Part shown: positions 23,901 to 38,900 of the stretch, piece by piece
Layout: each line of letters begins with the position of its first letter
How positions within the stretch are numbered: the stretch's first letter is position 1
Translations under genes and position numbers: made by a program
Notes under the pieces: model-generated
The model's database searches: none
What the model was told of the DNA's origin: nothing
What the model saw: only the letters and a program-made list of their open reading frames with translations
NCBI RefSeq assembly: GCF_963676685.1
Contig: NC_092344.1
Span: forward strand, 101,896,749 to 101,960,748
Direction: 5' to 3'
Source of the DNA: Mytilus edulis
Lineage: Eukaryota; Mollusca; Bivalvia; Mytilida; Mytilidae
Length of the DNA stretch: 64,000 bases

Positions 23901-26900
23901 GGCTAAGTTTCATGAAAATCGGTGACTATGCGTGCCGGCCCCCCTATATGAAATGGTTGGTGGTTACAGAGAATTGCTCCTAATAAAATGCTTCACTGAG
24001 CTTAGCCTGATACAACCACAGAGGTTGAACCCTGAACAGTTTGGGCAAATTTGGACATAATATTTAAGTTTGATACTGTCTGGATTAGGATTGTGATCAA
24101 ATTTTTGACATAATATAAGTTTCTGACACAAAATAAAATTGGTCAAAGATCTTACAAATCAATTGCGCAATACTGTCAGTGTGCAATTGAAGATTTCATC
24201 TTGAAACTTTTCAAAAATTTGAAATTTGAAAAAATTTTGAGAAAAAAAAAATATGAATCCCTTAAAAAAATAGTAAACAAAAATCCCTCCCCCTTGAACT
24301 TATTGAAACCCCTCATCGAGCAATAAACCCAGAAACCCAAAACTTGATCCCAGCCTTTTGTTTGTAGTATAGAATCTAATAGTACAATTTCAGAGAGAGC
24401 CATACACTTAAAAACAAGTTATTGTCTGGAAACTAGAAAATGCTTCTTTTGGTCCCTAATTCCTACATGTTTGGGGCAATTACCCCAAACTCAATCCAGC
24501 CTTCCCTTTGTTATATGGATCATTGTGTTACTATTTCAGAAAGATCCATACACTTACACACAAGTTATTGTCTGGAAACTGAAAAATGCTGGTTTTTGGT
24601 CCCTTTTTGGCCCTTAATTCCTAAACTGTTGGCCCCATAACCCCTAAAATGAATCTCAACCATCAACTTGTGGTATTTAACATTGTGGTACAATTTCAGA
24701 GCAAATGAATTATTTATACACAAGTTATTATCCTGAAACTAGAAAAATGCTTGTTTTGGGCCCCTTTTGGGCCACTAGTTTCTAAATGGTTGGGACCATC
24801 ATCCCACAAATTGATCCCAACCTTCCTTGGGTGGTATTGAACCTTCTGAAAAAAAATTTCATTAAGATCTATTTACTGTAACTTAAGTTATTGGCTGGAA
24901 ACGAATATGTTTTCTGACGACAACGCAGACAACATCATACCATTATACGATCCCAAAAAAATATTTTGCGGTCGTATAAAAAAAAAGAGTATTTGTAGGA
25001 CACATCGGTAAAGTGCACACATAATAAAACTCATTACTGTCAAGATGTGACCAAATATAAAGTCAGTGTTGCCTGAGAAAAGAGTGAGAGAAAAATATGT
25101 GTTGGACGGAAAAGAAGAAAATGCAGTATAGCCCCATTCCCTGCAGTGGAGTTTAAATAACATATACTAATCAGAAGAATTATTCCCCTTACCTTATCCA
25201 TGCAATACTGCCCCTTCCCTACAGTGGAGATTAGATAACATCCACTCATCAGAAGAGTTATTCCCCTTACCTTATCCATGCAATACTGCCCCTTCCCTAC
25301 AGTGGAGTTTAGATAACATACACTCATCAGAAGAGTTATCCCCTTACCTTATCTGTTTGTTGTATTGTACTTGTTGAAGACTGGTTGTCTCCCATTCTTT
25401 CTTATGAACAGTTCTAATACCATCCAATATTTTCTTTCTTACACCAATCTGATGAATACCCATCTGAAAAAAAAGTTTTAAAATTCCACGAAAAATTGAC
25501 GATTTATTTATAACACTAAATAAAGACACTTTTGACTCTTTTATATGAAATTGTTAGCAGAGATTTACAACAATAAAAAGTAAAGTAAATCATGTTATTT
25601 TCAAGGATACTTTACCTCACATTTAGCCATCTGTGGTTTACTTAATTTCGCTTTCTTCACTAATTTGAATAATAGAATGAAATTCAAAACAGTGTGGCTG
25701 TGGCCATTGATTGACACATTAAATTCATCCATTGACTGGGACAATTTAGGTGAACGTTTGTATGTAACGACCATTGCTCACTGTGTACTTTTTAAAGACA
25801 CTTTAACTATGGGGTCACCAAAGGTTCTCAACACCTTAATAAAGTAATTCGAAAAAATTAAACAGAAATAACACAATGTTTTGATTTATATCAATTATAT
25901 AAATCAAAACATAAAGGTTATTCCTGATTATTTTGTCGAATTATTTTATAATTAAAGGCGTTAAGAAACCTTTGGTGACCCCACAGTTTAAATGTCTATC
26001 GTAGGTACGTCTTAACAGTGGTAGTTACAGACAAACGTTCACGTAAATTGTCCCAGTCAATGGGTGAATTTAATGTGTCAATAAATGGCCACAGCCACAC
26101 TGTTTTGAATTTCATTCTAATCATTGATATTAGTGCCAGAATTCTAATGGTTGATACAAGGATTTATCTATCTCCACCAGTCTTTGTTTTTTTTAAAGGA
26201 TAGAATAATTGTGGGCTTCAAAAATTTTATAAGAATTTATTTTCTAAATCATCCCAAAAAGAAAACATTAACTGATATTTATATTATTTTCTGACAAGTT
26301 TTATATGTTTCGTACTGTCTAGTAAAGATATTTTACCTTTATCAAGTCCTCGTCTGTCATATGCAATACTGTGGTAAAGTCTAGATGTTGTCGCTGAAAC
26401 AAGCTTATATAACGACTTAAGTCTAAACCACACAAAAATAATTCCATTTCTCCATACTTTACCACACATCTAGAATATACATATTACGTGAAAATTATAC
26501 TGAGAGTTTTATTTTATAAATTCTTTAAAGTTATTCATTAATAGTGTCAAAACAAATCCATTCCCTCAAATACACATTTCTAAACCTTTTTTTCTTAAAC
26601 GCTTCTTCTCATCTTATCATCTCTGAATTTTTTTATTTTTTTTTAAGTCTCCCCTTTTTAACACTAGAAGTTTTAAGGTCATTAAATCCTAATTCTTTTC
26701 TTCTTTCTGTAACTTCCTCCTGTGGTTAGGAACACATCAATTGATTGATTATTCTCAATGGGCTTATATAACACGGTCGAAAATAGCTAAAACACTTTGA
26801 TATTTTACAGTATAAAACGCAATAGCATATTTGATATTTTACAGTATAAAACGCAATAGCATATTTAAAAGAGAATGGGCTTATATTACACAGAAAATAT

Positions 26901-29900
26901 CAAAAGTTATTCACTACTCACTGTGGGTCAATACCAAGTTCATCATAATATTCATCATCATACACAAGCTCAGTGATTTCCACGGCCTCTAATTTTAATG
27001 CTTCTATATGGTTTGATTTTACTTCTCCTCCCAGCAATGCAACCAGCTGTTAAAACAATATATTTGAAGCGTTAGTTAACATTTGTAAGTAATATATATT
27101 CATAATGGAATAATCATTTTGCTTCACATTTATTTATAGTGGCTTTATTTTTGGCTAATTGACCAAGGTTTATTAAGAATTCATGTTTAGTGGACGAGAC
27201 TATACATAAATTGTTGCTTTTAATTGTTTTTTTTTATTAGTTTTTGCATCTTTTTGGAGAGGAAATTTGTTTTGACCACAGACTAATGTAAAAGAATAAC
27301 ATTTATATGATTTGACCATTGATCATGGTAAAGGGGTACAATAGACTACAACTAAGATTATATAGTTTAATCCTGCAAGGTGTATGTGCCTTTCCAATGT
27401 CAGTTAATGCAAGGAGTTCATATTTGCTAATTTTTCTTTGCATAAATTCAATTAATAAGAAAGATATTAAAGCAAGGACAAGAAAAATTTAAACATTAAT
27501 TGTCTTAAACAGATTGGTTTTGGAAAATAAACAAATTCACAGTATCAAACACATCTCACAACAAGTATGGTGGCAAGGTGGTTAGAAAGGCAATTTTTGA
27601 CATATAATAAAATGATGACCCAGAATTGTGTCTCCTTTTTGTGTATTCAATAGAACAATGCAAATTTGAAATCTTACAAGCAATACAGATGTTTTACTGT
27701 GTGCCTTATTTTATCTCATATATCAATCTTATTACAATATCCAATATAAAGTTTGCATTGTTTCAAAATCATTGAACCATTACTCATGGGGAGGATCAAA
27801 CATTCTTCATGGAAATGTGATGTGCCAATACTAATACATCTGCATACCAAATATCATTGACCAACCATTATAGAGTATCCAAAGACTGACCTGGTAACAA
27901 ACTTGAACATGTAACTCTGCATAATTTGCAAAGTCAATGTACTATCACTGAGAGGATGGAGTCAAATAATCTCCAAGGAAATGTATTGATGCTATTACAG
28001 GTCATTTGCTTACTATAGGCAGCTCCCTTCATAGTGATATAATCACACACTTTTTTAAATGTAAACAATGCAAAATTTTAAACAGGAATGGACCATCACC
28101 ATATGGCATCAACTAATCCCTATGGATTTCAAATGTACCAATGTTTATTCAACTGTATACCATGGCCAAATATCATTGATTTACCAGACTTAAATAACTC
28201 ATGACACCAGAAACAGCTAGCCTATGCCTCACTTCTGTGACTTTTACTGTAGGCTAGAAAACACAAGAATGTGTCCATTGTACACGGATGCTTAACTCGC
28301 ACTATCATTTTCTATGTTCAGTAGACCATAAAATTGGGGTTGACACTCTAATTTGGTATTAAAATTAGAAAGATCATATCATTATGACATATGGAACATG
28401 TGTACTAAGTTTAAAGTAGATTGGACTTCATCAAAAATTACCTTGACCAAAAACTTTTACCTGAAGCGGGAAAGAAAGATAAACAAACAATCTGACGCAC
28501 AGACCGAAAAACCTAATGATCATAAATGGGATTTAAAATTGTACCTTGAATGTTTTCAGTAAAATCTTCTTACCTCATCATTTTGTTGTGAGACAGCTAG
28601 ATCCAGAGGTGTTTGTCCATCACATTGTTTTATACTCATATCAGGCCAACGGTTCAATAAAGCCCTCACAACTTTCACATGGTTTTTACTAACAGCCCAA
28701 CTCAGTGCCTAAAGTGGAAGGAAAACTTGTTTTACATCAACAATATATCTTTTAATAAACAGCTGCGCCATGAGCGCATGATACGCCTTTTGTCTTGTGT
28801 GAAAGTTTTATGCAATAATCATAAATAGTTTCTGGGAAAGTTTTAAGCAATAACCATATATTGTTTTTGAGATACATAGGGAAAAAAAACTAAATATCAC
28901 TAAAATAAAATTTTGAATCAAAACCAAAAAGTATACAGATCTTTATATTAATATAACAAAGGAGTGTGTAAAGTTTTAAGCAATAATCATAAATTGTTTT
29001 TGAGATACAGCGCGACATGTAAAAAAACCCTCCCCTTTTTTACAAAATACTAAATAACTGAAAAATCAAATTTTGAATCATCACCAAAAAGTATACAGAT
29101 CTTTAGATTAATATAACAAAGAAGTGTGTAAAGTTTTAAGCAATAATCATAAATCTTTTTTGAGATACAGCGTGACATGTAAAAAAAAACTCCCCCTTTT
29201 TTACAAAATACTCAATAACTCAAAAATGAAATTTTGAATCATCACCAAAAAGTATACAGATCTTAAGATTAATATAACTAAGAAGTGTGTAAAGTTTTAA
29301 GCAATAATCAAAAAGCATTTTTGATATACGGTGCAACATGTGAAAAAAACACACCCCTGTTTTAGTTACAAAGTGCCGTAACTCAAAAAGTTTTTTTTTT
29401 TTTTTTCACCAAAAAGTATACAGATCATTTGACCATCATAAGAAACAACTATAATAAGTTTCATGAAATTTGGATAAGTCGTTCTCAAGTTACAGTGCGA
29501 CATGTTTACGCCGGACAGACAGACAGACGGATAGACGGACGAACAGACGGACGGACGGACGGACGCACAGACCAGAAAACATAATGCCCCTCTACTATCG
29601 TAGGTGGTATCGTAGGTGGGGCATAAAAATTATGGTACATAGTTTCCAAAACATACACCTTTTCACAAAATAGCAAATCAATAATTAATAATATAATTAT
29701 ACATAAATAACTGCTATATACAAATCTTCTACTTACAGACCAGCCTCTACTATCTTGTTTGTTAACATTTGCACCACATTCTAATAACTCAGCTACTACA
29801 AGTTCTCTCCCTTCCCTGGCAGCATAAATCAATGGCGACATGTGGTATCTGAAATATACATTTCAAACTTTAAAAATCTATTTTTACAATGTATATGCCT

Positions 29901-32900
29901 CTATAGAAAGAACAAGTGGATATAGGATTCATAGTATACTCAAACTTCACAAAATCCTATTTCTTTAAATTTTAAACCTACTTTCATTTTTTGTTTAAAT
30001 ATCTCAGATACCTTCATTATAGGCCCATACTAACATGAATATATTTTTTTTAAACACCACACCTCCTTATTTTTATATAACAAATGACCATATATTTACC
30101 TATCATGACTGTTAACATCTGCCCCTGCACTTATAAGTAGTGTTACACAGGACAGTACGTTTTCTTGATTACTGTTTGTGGATGAACATGCTGCCATTAG
30201 TACATTAAACATATCTAAAATAAAGTGAGAAAATCAAAATGTTATGATATTGTCGTTTGGTATCTTCATTGTGAAGGATATTAGACACTGCTATATAAAA
30301 CATTAACATTACTCATACTCTACTCTTTCCAGGGGTCCACTCTCTTATATGAGAATAAGGAGATACATTTATAAATAACATATAATCTGATCTGAATGCA
30401 GCGATTATAAAATTGAGAATGGAAATGGGGAATATGTCAAAGAGACAACAACCCGACCATAGAACAGACAACAGCAGAAGGTCACCAACAGGTCTTCAAT
30501 GCAGCGGGAAATTCCCGCAGCTGGAGGCGTCCTTCAGCTATGTTCGTATTGGTCAGTTCAGCTTCAAATGAAGAGATCTAGAATATCTAAAGTTTAAAAT
30601 TTGAGCTTTAATCTAATTTGGCATAACTTATAAAAGATTTTAAACTGCTAACAGTACTATTTCATTTCAAAATGACAAAATCGCAATAATGAATGCACGC
30701 AATAATTTCTGAATTTACAGTACCGTTAGTTAATATCTGCATAGTCGAAATTCATAACCCAGGAACTGCAAACAAGTCAAATTCAACCTGTGTTTACTGG
30801 TCACTAGCTAACAACATTCACCATGACGGTGAATGGCATGGTCACCCTTTATATTGTGGAAGGAAATAAAACGGTCCTTGGCAGGAAAAATGGAAATCAT
30901 TGTAAGTTAAGATGGGAGCCAAACACATCTCACAACAGGTAAAGTTCAAACTCACAGCATACCTGTTGACAAGCTACCTAACATTGTAGATAAACTTCTT
31001 AGAATACTTGGTCAGTGTGGCTCCAAACAACTTTAGTTAGGCTTATAAAAAAGATTAACCAGATATAACTTAATCACAGATAACACCTGGATGACAAATG
31101 TCAAATGAGTCAAAAGTAATACTTGATGCATATTTCAAAGGATTTTTAGTATAAGGCCAATTAAAATTAATTGATAGATTTTCATCCCCGCCCGCCCCTC
31201 TGAAATCTTCCCGCCCCGATTTTTTTTATTTTTGAAAAAATTATGATTTCCGGATTTTGTTCATTTCCGTTACCGGTAACCGTCAATGATTTCGCTTCAT
31301 GTAAAACTTCCTGTTTCAAAATACGGTTTTCGTATTTCTCAAGAGTATTCTTACTGAAATCATTATGTCGATATATTCTGATCTATGATGACAACATCAT
31401 TTACCGAGAATAGAGATTGATTACGAAAAGGGCATGAAATATTCGGGTTACGAGTAATACGCTGTGTCCAAGAACGCAAATCGCCGTATGTCACAAATGA
31501 CACAAATGTTTGTGAATAAAACACCTTGGATTTATTTTATTTATACAATGACTTTGTGTCAAGAAATTTGGACTGTGAATAAAACCCAAAAGCGTAAGAA
31601 TCGTGGAACACATTTGACTGGAATAAAGAAATTGACACAAGCATGAACTTTTTAGATTGGTGACCGTATATTGAGTTCAGAAAATCGACAAACATACGCA
31701 TTTTTAATTTATTAATTTATAGCAAGCTCTTAGATTTAGATTTAGCCATGCCTTTCGTTTTTTGTAGAAAAACAGCAAACATCCTCTGTCACAATACCCA
31801 CGATAGAGTAATTAAACAACTTTATGTTTTACATTGTAATTATATTTGCATCTTGCATACTAAGGACCGATTATTTCAACACTGTTTGAGTTTTCATTTT
31901 ATTCTGTACTTATCGTACTCGTGTTGCATACCAATGCATTTGCTTCATTTTATTAGGACAACAAAACATTGCTTAGAAAGCAAAAGACATTTGATGTAGG
32001 TAGTCCAACTGAAGAGAGCATTTCTCCACATTTCTGCTGTTTGGCTTTATAAATATTTTGATATGAGCGTCACTGATGAGTCTTATGTAGACGAAACGCG
32101 CGTCTGGCGTATTAAATTATAATCCTGGTACCTTTGATAACTATTTACATCACTGGATCGATGCCACTGCTGGTGGACGTTTCGTCCCCGAGGGTATCAC
32201 CAGCCCAGTAGTCAGCACTTTGGTGTTGACATGAATATCAATTATGTGGTCATTTTTTAAAATTTCCTGAATATAAAACTTTAAATATTTGTAAAACCTA
32301 AGGATTTTCTCATCCAAGGAATGGATTACCTTAGCCGTATTTGGCACAACTTTTTGGAATTTTGGATCCTCAATGCTCTTCAACTTCGTACTTGTTTGGC
32401 TTTATAAATATTTTGATATGAGCGTCACTGATGAGTCTTATGTAGACGAAACGCGTGTCTGGCGTATTAAATTATAATCCTGGTACCTTTGATAACTATT
32501 TACTATAAAATAGGTTTCTAGAGCGGCAATTACATGAATAACAGTGATTGTCAATCAGAGATATATATTTACGAATTTGAAAAAGCGGCACCAGCATATG
32601 GAGTATATGTGTCTCAATTGATACGTTACTCTAGAGCTAGCTCAAAGTACGTTGATTTTGTTGAACGAGGAATACTGCTTTCTCAAAAGTTGCTAAGACA
32701 GGGCTATGAATCAATCAAATTAAGGTCAACACTCAAGCAATTTTATGGTCGCCATCATGAGCTGATTGGCCATTATGACAAAAGTGTGTCAGAAATCATA
32801 TCTCAGTGATATTCTTCCTCATTCATAATAACCTTCCATCATTACCGAACTGAACAAAGAAATAACATGACGGGTGCCGTATACGGTGCAGGAAATGCTT

Positions 32901-35900
32901 ACCCTTCCGGAGCTCCTGATTTCACTTCTGGTTTTTAGTGGAGTTCGTGTTGTTTCCTACTTATTATTTGTAACTGTTGATGTAAATGTCTTTTGGTTTT
33001 ATGAGTCTTTGGTTACTCCTTGGTTTTGATTGTTATTGTCTTATACAAGACACCTTATGGATGTATTTACATGATATAAGCTTATTGTTACACTTGCATA
33101 TATGAATAACACGTGACCAGAAGGTTTCATATGAAATAAAATTTAAAAAATAAAATCCTCCCACCCGCCCCATTTTTTTTCAAAAATTTGGATGAAAATC
33201 TACTAATTAATTTTAGTTGGCCTAATCTTAGCTTAAGTAATTTAACAAAAAAATGACCTTGGTCTATTTTCGACATGATTAAAGGGTATAAAACAGAAAC
33301 AATTCACATAAAATAATATGTAAAATTTGAACTTCTGTGTTTACAATTCCCATACAATTAAAAAAAAAAATATTTGGCCAACCATTACTTAAGCAAATGA
33401 AAAAATCCTGGTAGTGTAGTTCCTGAGAAAAATGTGAAGAAAAATATTCATGGGACGGACGGACTGACTGACAGACTGACGGAAGGACAGACAGAGGTAA
33501 AACAGTATACCCCCCTTTTTTTCAAAGCAGGGGTATAAAGAGAGGGAGAAAAAGTAAGGTTAAAACTTAATGCCCCCATTTTATTATTGTGGTGCAAGAA
33601 ACTGAGATAATCAGGATATACATTTTTTTTTTAAAATCATCCAATGTGAACTGTTGTAATCCTGTTCACAGGCTTTAAAATGACAGATGTTGAAAAAGAA
33701 AATGAAAGTAGAAGTTAAATTGAAACAGAAAATAAAAGCAAAACTGATAGTGAAAGTAATAATGAAAGTGAAAGTAAAATGTGAAAAGAACTTTCACTTT
33801 CTTTTTACCTAATTCAAATGAACTTTGAGAAGTTTTCATTTTATTCTTATTCTGATGGAAATTTCAATTATAATGTACAGAATCAAATTGAATAGTAGTC
33901 TTTGGACATATAAAAATGAAGTCAGTATTGAGTGTCTTAGCTTGTTATCTGTAGTCATAAAGTGTCTACAAAATGTTTAAATTCATTTTTGATATAATTC
34001 ATCACAGAAAGAAACTTAAAATGCCTTGGTTATTAAGAAACTATAAACTGAATATATGACAAAGGACTTCAAATGACTGCAAACCATGTTTTTGTCACTT
34101 TCATCAATGTCACATTTTATGAAACCATGAAGGGAAATAACTCTTGAATGGCAAAATTGAACATTTTCAAAATCAAACATGATCTCAATTTTCATCAGTT
34201 ACAACCAAAATGTGAAAATTATAAGTAGAACAGTTCTTGACCTCTTGCATGGAAACAACTTAAAATGCAAAAATTTCCAATATGCAAATTGAAACGATTG
34301 AATATTCATTTTATTCCTGGCCCTAATTTTATTGTAGTCTAGAACACCTTAATACTTAATCTTTAGAAAAACAAAAGTGTGAATATTTTGGACTTTCTAT
34401 GTTTAGACTTGTAGTGACCACTGAGGCTTATATACCCACTCCTTACAAATTTCCAATCAAAATTATTTTCAAAAAGAATATCATAAACAATTTTAATATA
34501 ACCAAATAAGCATAAATCTGCAGGTTTGTTACAAACAATTGATAAAGAAAATTGCAATCATGTTTCAGTTAATATTGAAAACAGTAGGTGATAATTACAA
34601 TATTTTACCATGATGACATTTAACATTGGCTCCTTTATTCACCAAAAATTCTACGATCTGCTTATTAGCTGAATTGGCTGCATACATCAATCCAGTCCAA
34701 CCACATTTCAATACAGTATTAACATCAAAACCTGAAAGAGGGAAAACATTATGTTGTAGTGGATACACACTCTATACAAACTATATATATACAAGCTATC
34801 ATATTGTATAAATTCAACAAGAGTGCACACACTGAAATGTCTCGCCTTCTATACTAATCATTGATATTATGTTGATAGTCCTAAGTATAAAGCTAAAGAT
34901 CATAAAATATTTCCATACACCAAATAATGTAGACCTATTGCATATAGTATGAGAAAAACAGACCAAAACACAAAAATTTAACTATAACCACTGAACCATG
35001 AAAAAGAGGTCACGGTCAAATAAAACCTGCGCGACTGACATAAAGATCATAAAATATTTCCATACACCAAATATAGTTGACCTATGGCATATAGTATTAG
35101 ATAAAAAGACCAAAACTCAAAAACTTAACTTTGACCACTGAACCATGAAAATGAGGTCAGGGTCACATGACATCTGCCCGCTAGACATGTACACCTTACA
35201 ATCATTCCATACAACAAATATAGTAGACCTATTGCATATAGTATGAGAAAAACAGACCAAAACACAAAAATTTAACTATAACCACTGAGCCATGAAAATG
35301 AGGTCAAGGTCAGATGACATCTGCCAGTTGGACATGTACACCTTACAGTCCTTCCATACACTGAATATACTATCCCTATTGCTTATAGTATCTGAGATGT
35401 GGACTTGACCACCAAAACTTAACCTTGTTCGCTGATCCATGAAATGAGGTCGAGGTCAAGTGAAAACTGTCTGACAGACATGAGGACCTTGCAAGGTACG
35501 CACATATCAAATATAGTTATCCTATTACTTATAATAAGAGAGAATTCAACATTACAAAAAATTTGAACTTTTTTTCAAGTGGTCACTGAACCATGAAAAT
35601 GAGGTCAAGGACATTGGACATGTGACTGACGGAAACTTCGTAACATAAAGCATCTATATACAAAGTATGAAGCATCCAGGTATTCCACCTTCTAAAATAT
35701 AAAGCTTTTAAGAAGTGAGCTAACACCGCCGCGGCCGTAGCCGCCGGATCACTATCCCTATGTCGAGCTTTCTGCAACAAAAGTTGCAGGCTCAACAAAA
35801 ATTAAACTTTGATTGATGGAGTCTAATGCCACTTAGATAGGACAAACATAAACTCCATAACATATGGTAACTGCATATAAGGTATGAAGCATCTACCTTT

Positions 35901-38900
35901 CTGAACTATAAAGCTTTGTGCAAATAGTTTACATTACCACTGCCACTACCAAATACAAGCCCTATGTCTGATATTTTGTGACTAATGTTGCAGGCGAGAC
36001 AAAAACAAAAAGAAAAGTTTGTACCATTAGCAACAGATTCTGTGATGACACCCATATTTCCTCTAGTGATAGCCATTCTGAAATCATCAACACCAAGTTT
36101 TCTGTTGACTGGCCTCTTATGGTTAGCCTTATCTGGGACATTTTTCTGAGCAGATTTCTTTTGAGGTGCTCCAAATCCACCTTTCCCAACATTATCTGGC
36201 TGTTGAAAATTATTGTTTGTCTGAAATTAAAGCATATACAATGTATTTATCAAATACTTCAAAAAAAGTTTAAAATCAAAGTGTTTGTAAGTACAGAAGG
36301 GAAAAAATTGCTTTAATTTATCAGTGGGAAGTAAAATTAAATATTGCATTGTCAATAAAGCATTGATTGTCAATTCTGGACAATGGGTGATAACTCCAAT
36401 TTTAAAAGATGGCTTTAACAATGACATCAATAATATTTTTTGAACAGATATTAGATACCTACACCTTCCAAAAGTTATGTAATTTTCTTGACAGGTGTAA
36501 AATCGTTTCGTCACTTGAATATCGGAGCACATATTATACTGATAAATTTTATGGAAATGTTCATGGATAGGATGTATAGTATGTTATGATCAATGCACTA
36601 TATTTTGTGTATCAAAAAGGTAGTGACAAGCCTTGGAAGCTTTAGATATCAAGTCAGTAACATAGAGTTTTGATTGCATTTCATGCAATCTTTCCCAATA
36701 AAAAAATTATTATTGTATCATAACTGAGTACTGGGTTGAGTTCAATGTCGTAGCAGCTACGTAGTGCTACTTAAATTTGACTATTGAACGTGTAGCTATA
36801 CTACTAGTTGCTACATAGATATTGATAGCAGCTATGTAGCTGCTACGATATTGAACTCAACCCAGGTACCTTATCAATATTTCACTAGTTTTACCATTAA
36901 AAAAAACTTACTAAATTCATGAGAGCCTGATTGACTTATCTGTCAAATAAAAACCTGCAGTCTATTTTTTTTTATTTTGCTTGAAATTGTAAGTCATTTT
37001 GTACATGTAAATTGTATTTCATGAACATGTACCAAGTTGTACTTTAAGATAAAAATATCTATTGATTCAAGATAATAGACACACCAAGAACTAGATATAA
37101 AATTGTCACTAGCTATTTAAAGTTTTGAACTGTCTACCATAATATCAAGAAAATAGACAAGGGCATTTAATTATTTTTAGGGATCAAATGATATTTTTTA
37201 GACACATGTATGTCTTGACTTTTTTGCATATCTTATTTGGTTAATTACAATTGCTTTTTATTATCTAAAACAAATCCTAAAATTATGTAAATATTTAAAA
37301 AAAAATTTTTTTTTACAAAAAACACATCTTTGAACAGCAACACCTACTCCTTTGCTTATAAGACAGGGTAAACATGGTAAACACAAAAACAGCAGTGTTA
37401 TCCCTGGTGTTATAATTGATACCATTTAACAGTGCCTTCAGAGATTTTTACAAATGGATACCCAGCTACATTGATCCTTTGAAAAATCTCAGTCTGACCG
37501 CTACATGTACATGTACAATGATGTACAAAAATGTAAGCGCTCAGAAAAGTTTATACCAAAAGTTGTAGCTATTTTGGTTTATTTCTACCATAGGCAAATG
37601 ATAGATACATGTAGGGTCTAGACCAGTGTAAAAGGCAGGTAATCTGGACCTAGTCCGAAATTACTCTGACGTCCAACGGCTGTTTTGCCAGACAAGCTGG
37701 AGCCGTTGGACGTCAGACCTCATGATGATTTATGCCAATGACTATACATGTAATCTAACACCTCGTTCATTTAAAATGCAAGTAATCTAATTGTCCGAGA
37801 GCTTCAGTCTGTTATCGTGGTTGGCTACTAAATGCTTAATACCGATCTCCTCTAAAGGAGAAATCGTGGTTGGCTTCTAAATGTTAACAACTGATCTCCT
37901 ATAAAGGAGGTGAAAAAAGCATAAATATTTGCATATTTGCGTATCGAGGTCGCAAGGTCTCTCGTAACTTGATGTCCATTTGAAAATAAAAGTAAAAATG
38001 TCTGAAAAGATGGGTTACTGTGAAAACTGTCTGAATATAACAAAATAAAGGGAGGCAGGTAGGTGAAACTTAAATAAATGAAGAGATAAATGAAAAATGA
38101 ACAAATTGATACCCGATTTATATAATTCCAAGGCCTTTAGTTGGCACCAGAAGCGACAAAACAACGCATCTATTTTTGACGGGCAAATATCCACTTTTTG
38201 GTATATAATGAGCTCAAACATCCCATGGCCCCAGATTGTCTGGCAAAACAGCCATTAGACGTCAGAGTAATCTCTGAATTTCTGGACTGCAAATGAACTA
38301 GAGGCTCTGAAGAGCCTGTGTCGCTCACCTGTTACTGTATTTACTGATGTCGGCCATCTTGGTTGGTAGGCGGGGTCATTAGACACTTTTTAAAAATAGA
38401 TACCCTAGTAATGATTGTGGCCAAGTTTGGTTAAATTTGGCCTACAGTTTTAGAAAAGAAGATTTTTGTGCAAGTTACAAAAATGACGAAAAGTTGTTCA
38501 ATATTGACTATAAAGGACAATAACTCCTTAAGGGGTTCTCTGACAATTTTGGTCATGTTGACCAATTTTTAGATCTTACTTTGCTGAACATTATTGCTGT
38601 TTACAGTTTATCTCTATCTATAATAGTATTCAAGATAATAACCAAAAACTGCAAAATTTCCTTAAAATTACCAATTTTAGTGCAGCAACCCAACAACGGA
38701 TTGTAGGATTCATCTGAAAATTTGTGAGGGGATAGATCTTATTCTGATGGACATTTAAATCTTGAAAGATTTGCCCTAAATGTCTTAGTTTCAAAGATAT
38801 AAAGCAAAAACTGCCTTTTACCACTATGTTCTAATTTTAGCCATGACGGCCATTTTGTTTGGTAGGTGGGGTCATCGGACACATTTTTCAAACTATATAT

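Larger units (their letters stand above)
31154..33223. mobile_element. 2.07-kb composite element with AGGCCAAYTAAAATTAATT ends
   Basis: Left end AGGCCAATTAAAATTAATTG, then GATTTTCATCCCCGCCCGCC. The right end is the reverse complement (GATGAAAATC...AATTTTAGTTGGCCT), with the G/C-rich CCCGCCC block kept inside both ends. It contains a 108-bp direct repeat pair and an RT fragment, so it probably grew by other insertions. Located in an ASZ1 intron. Confidence 0.65.

Noticed and set aside
29506-29841. 111-codon minus ORF
   Set aside because: It is ASZ1 exon 5 read through its donor into intron and microsatellite (VRPSVRPSVRPS tail).
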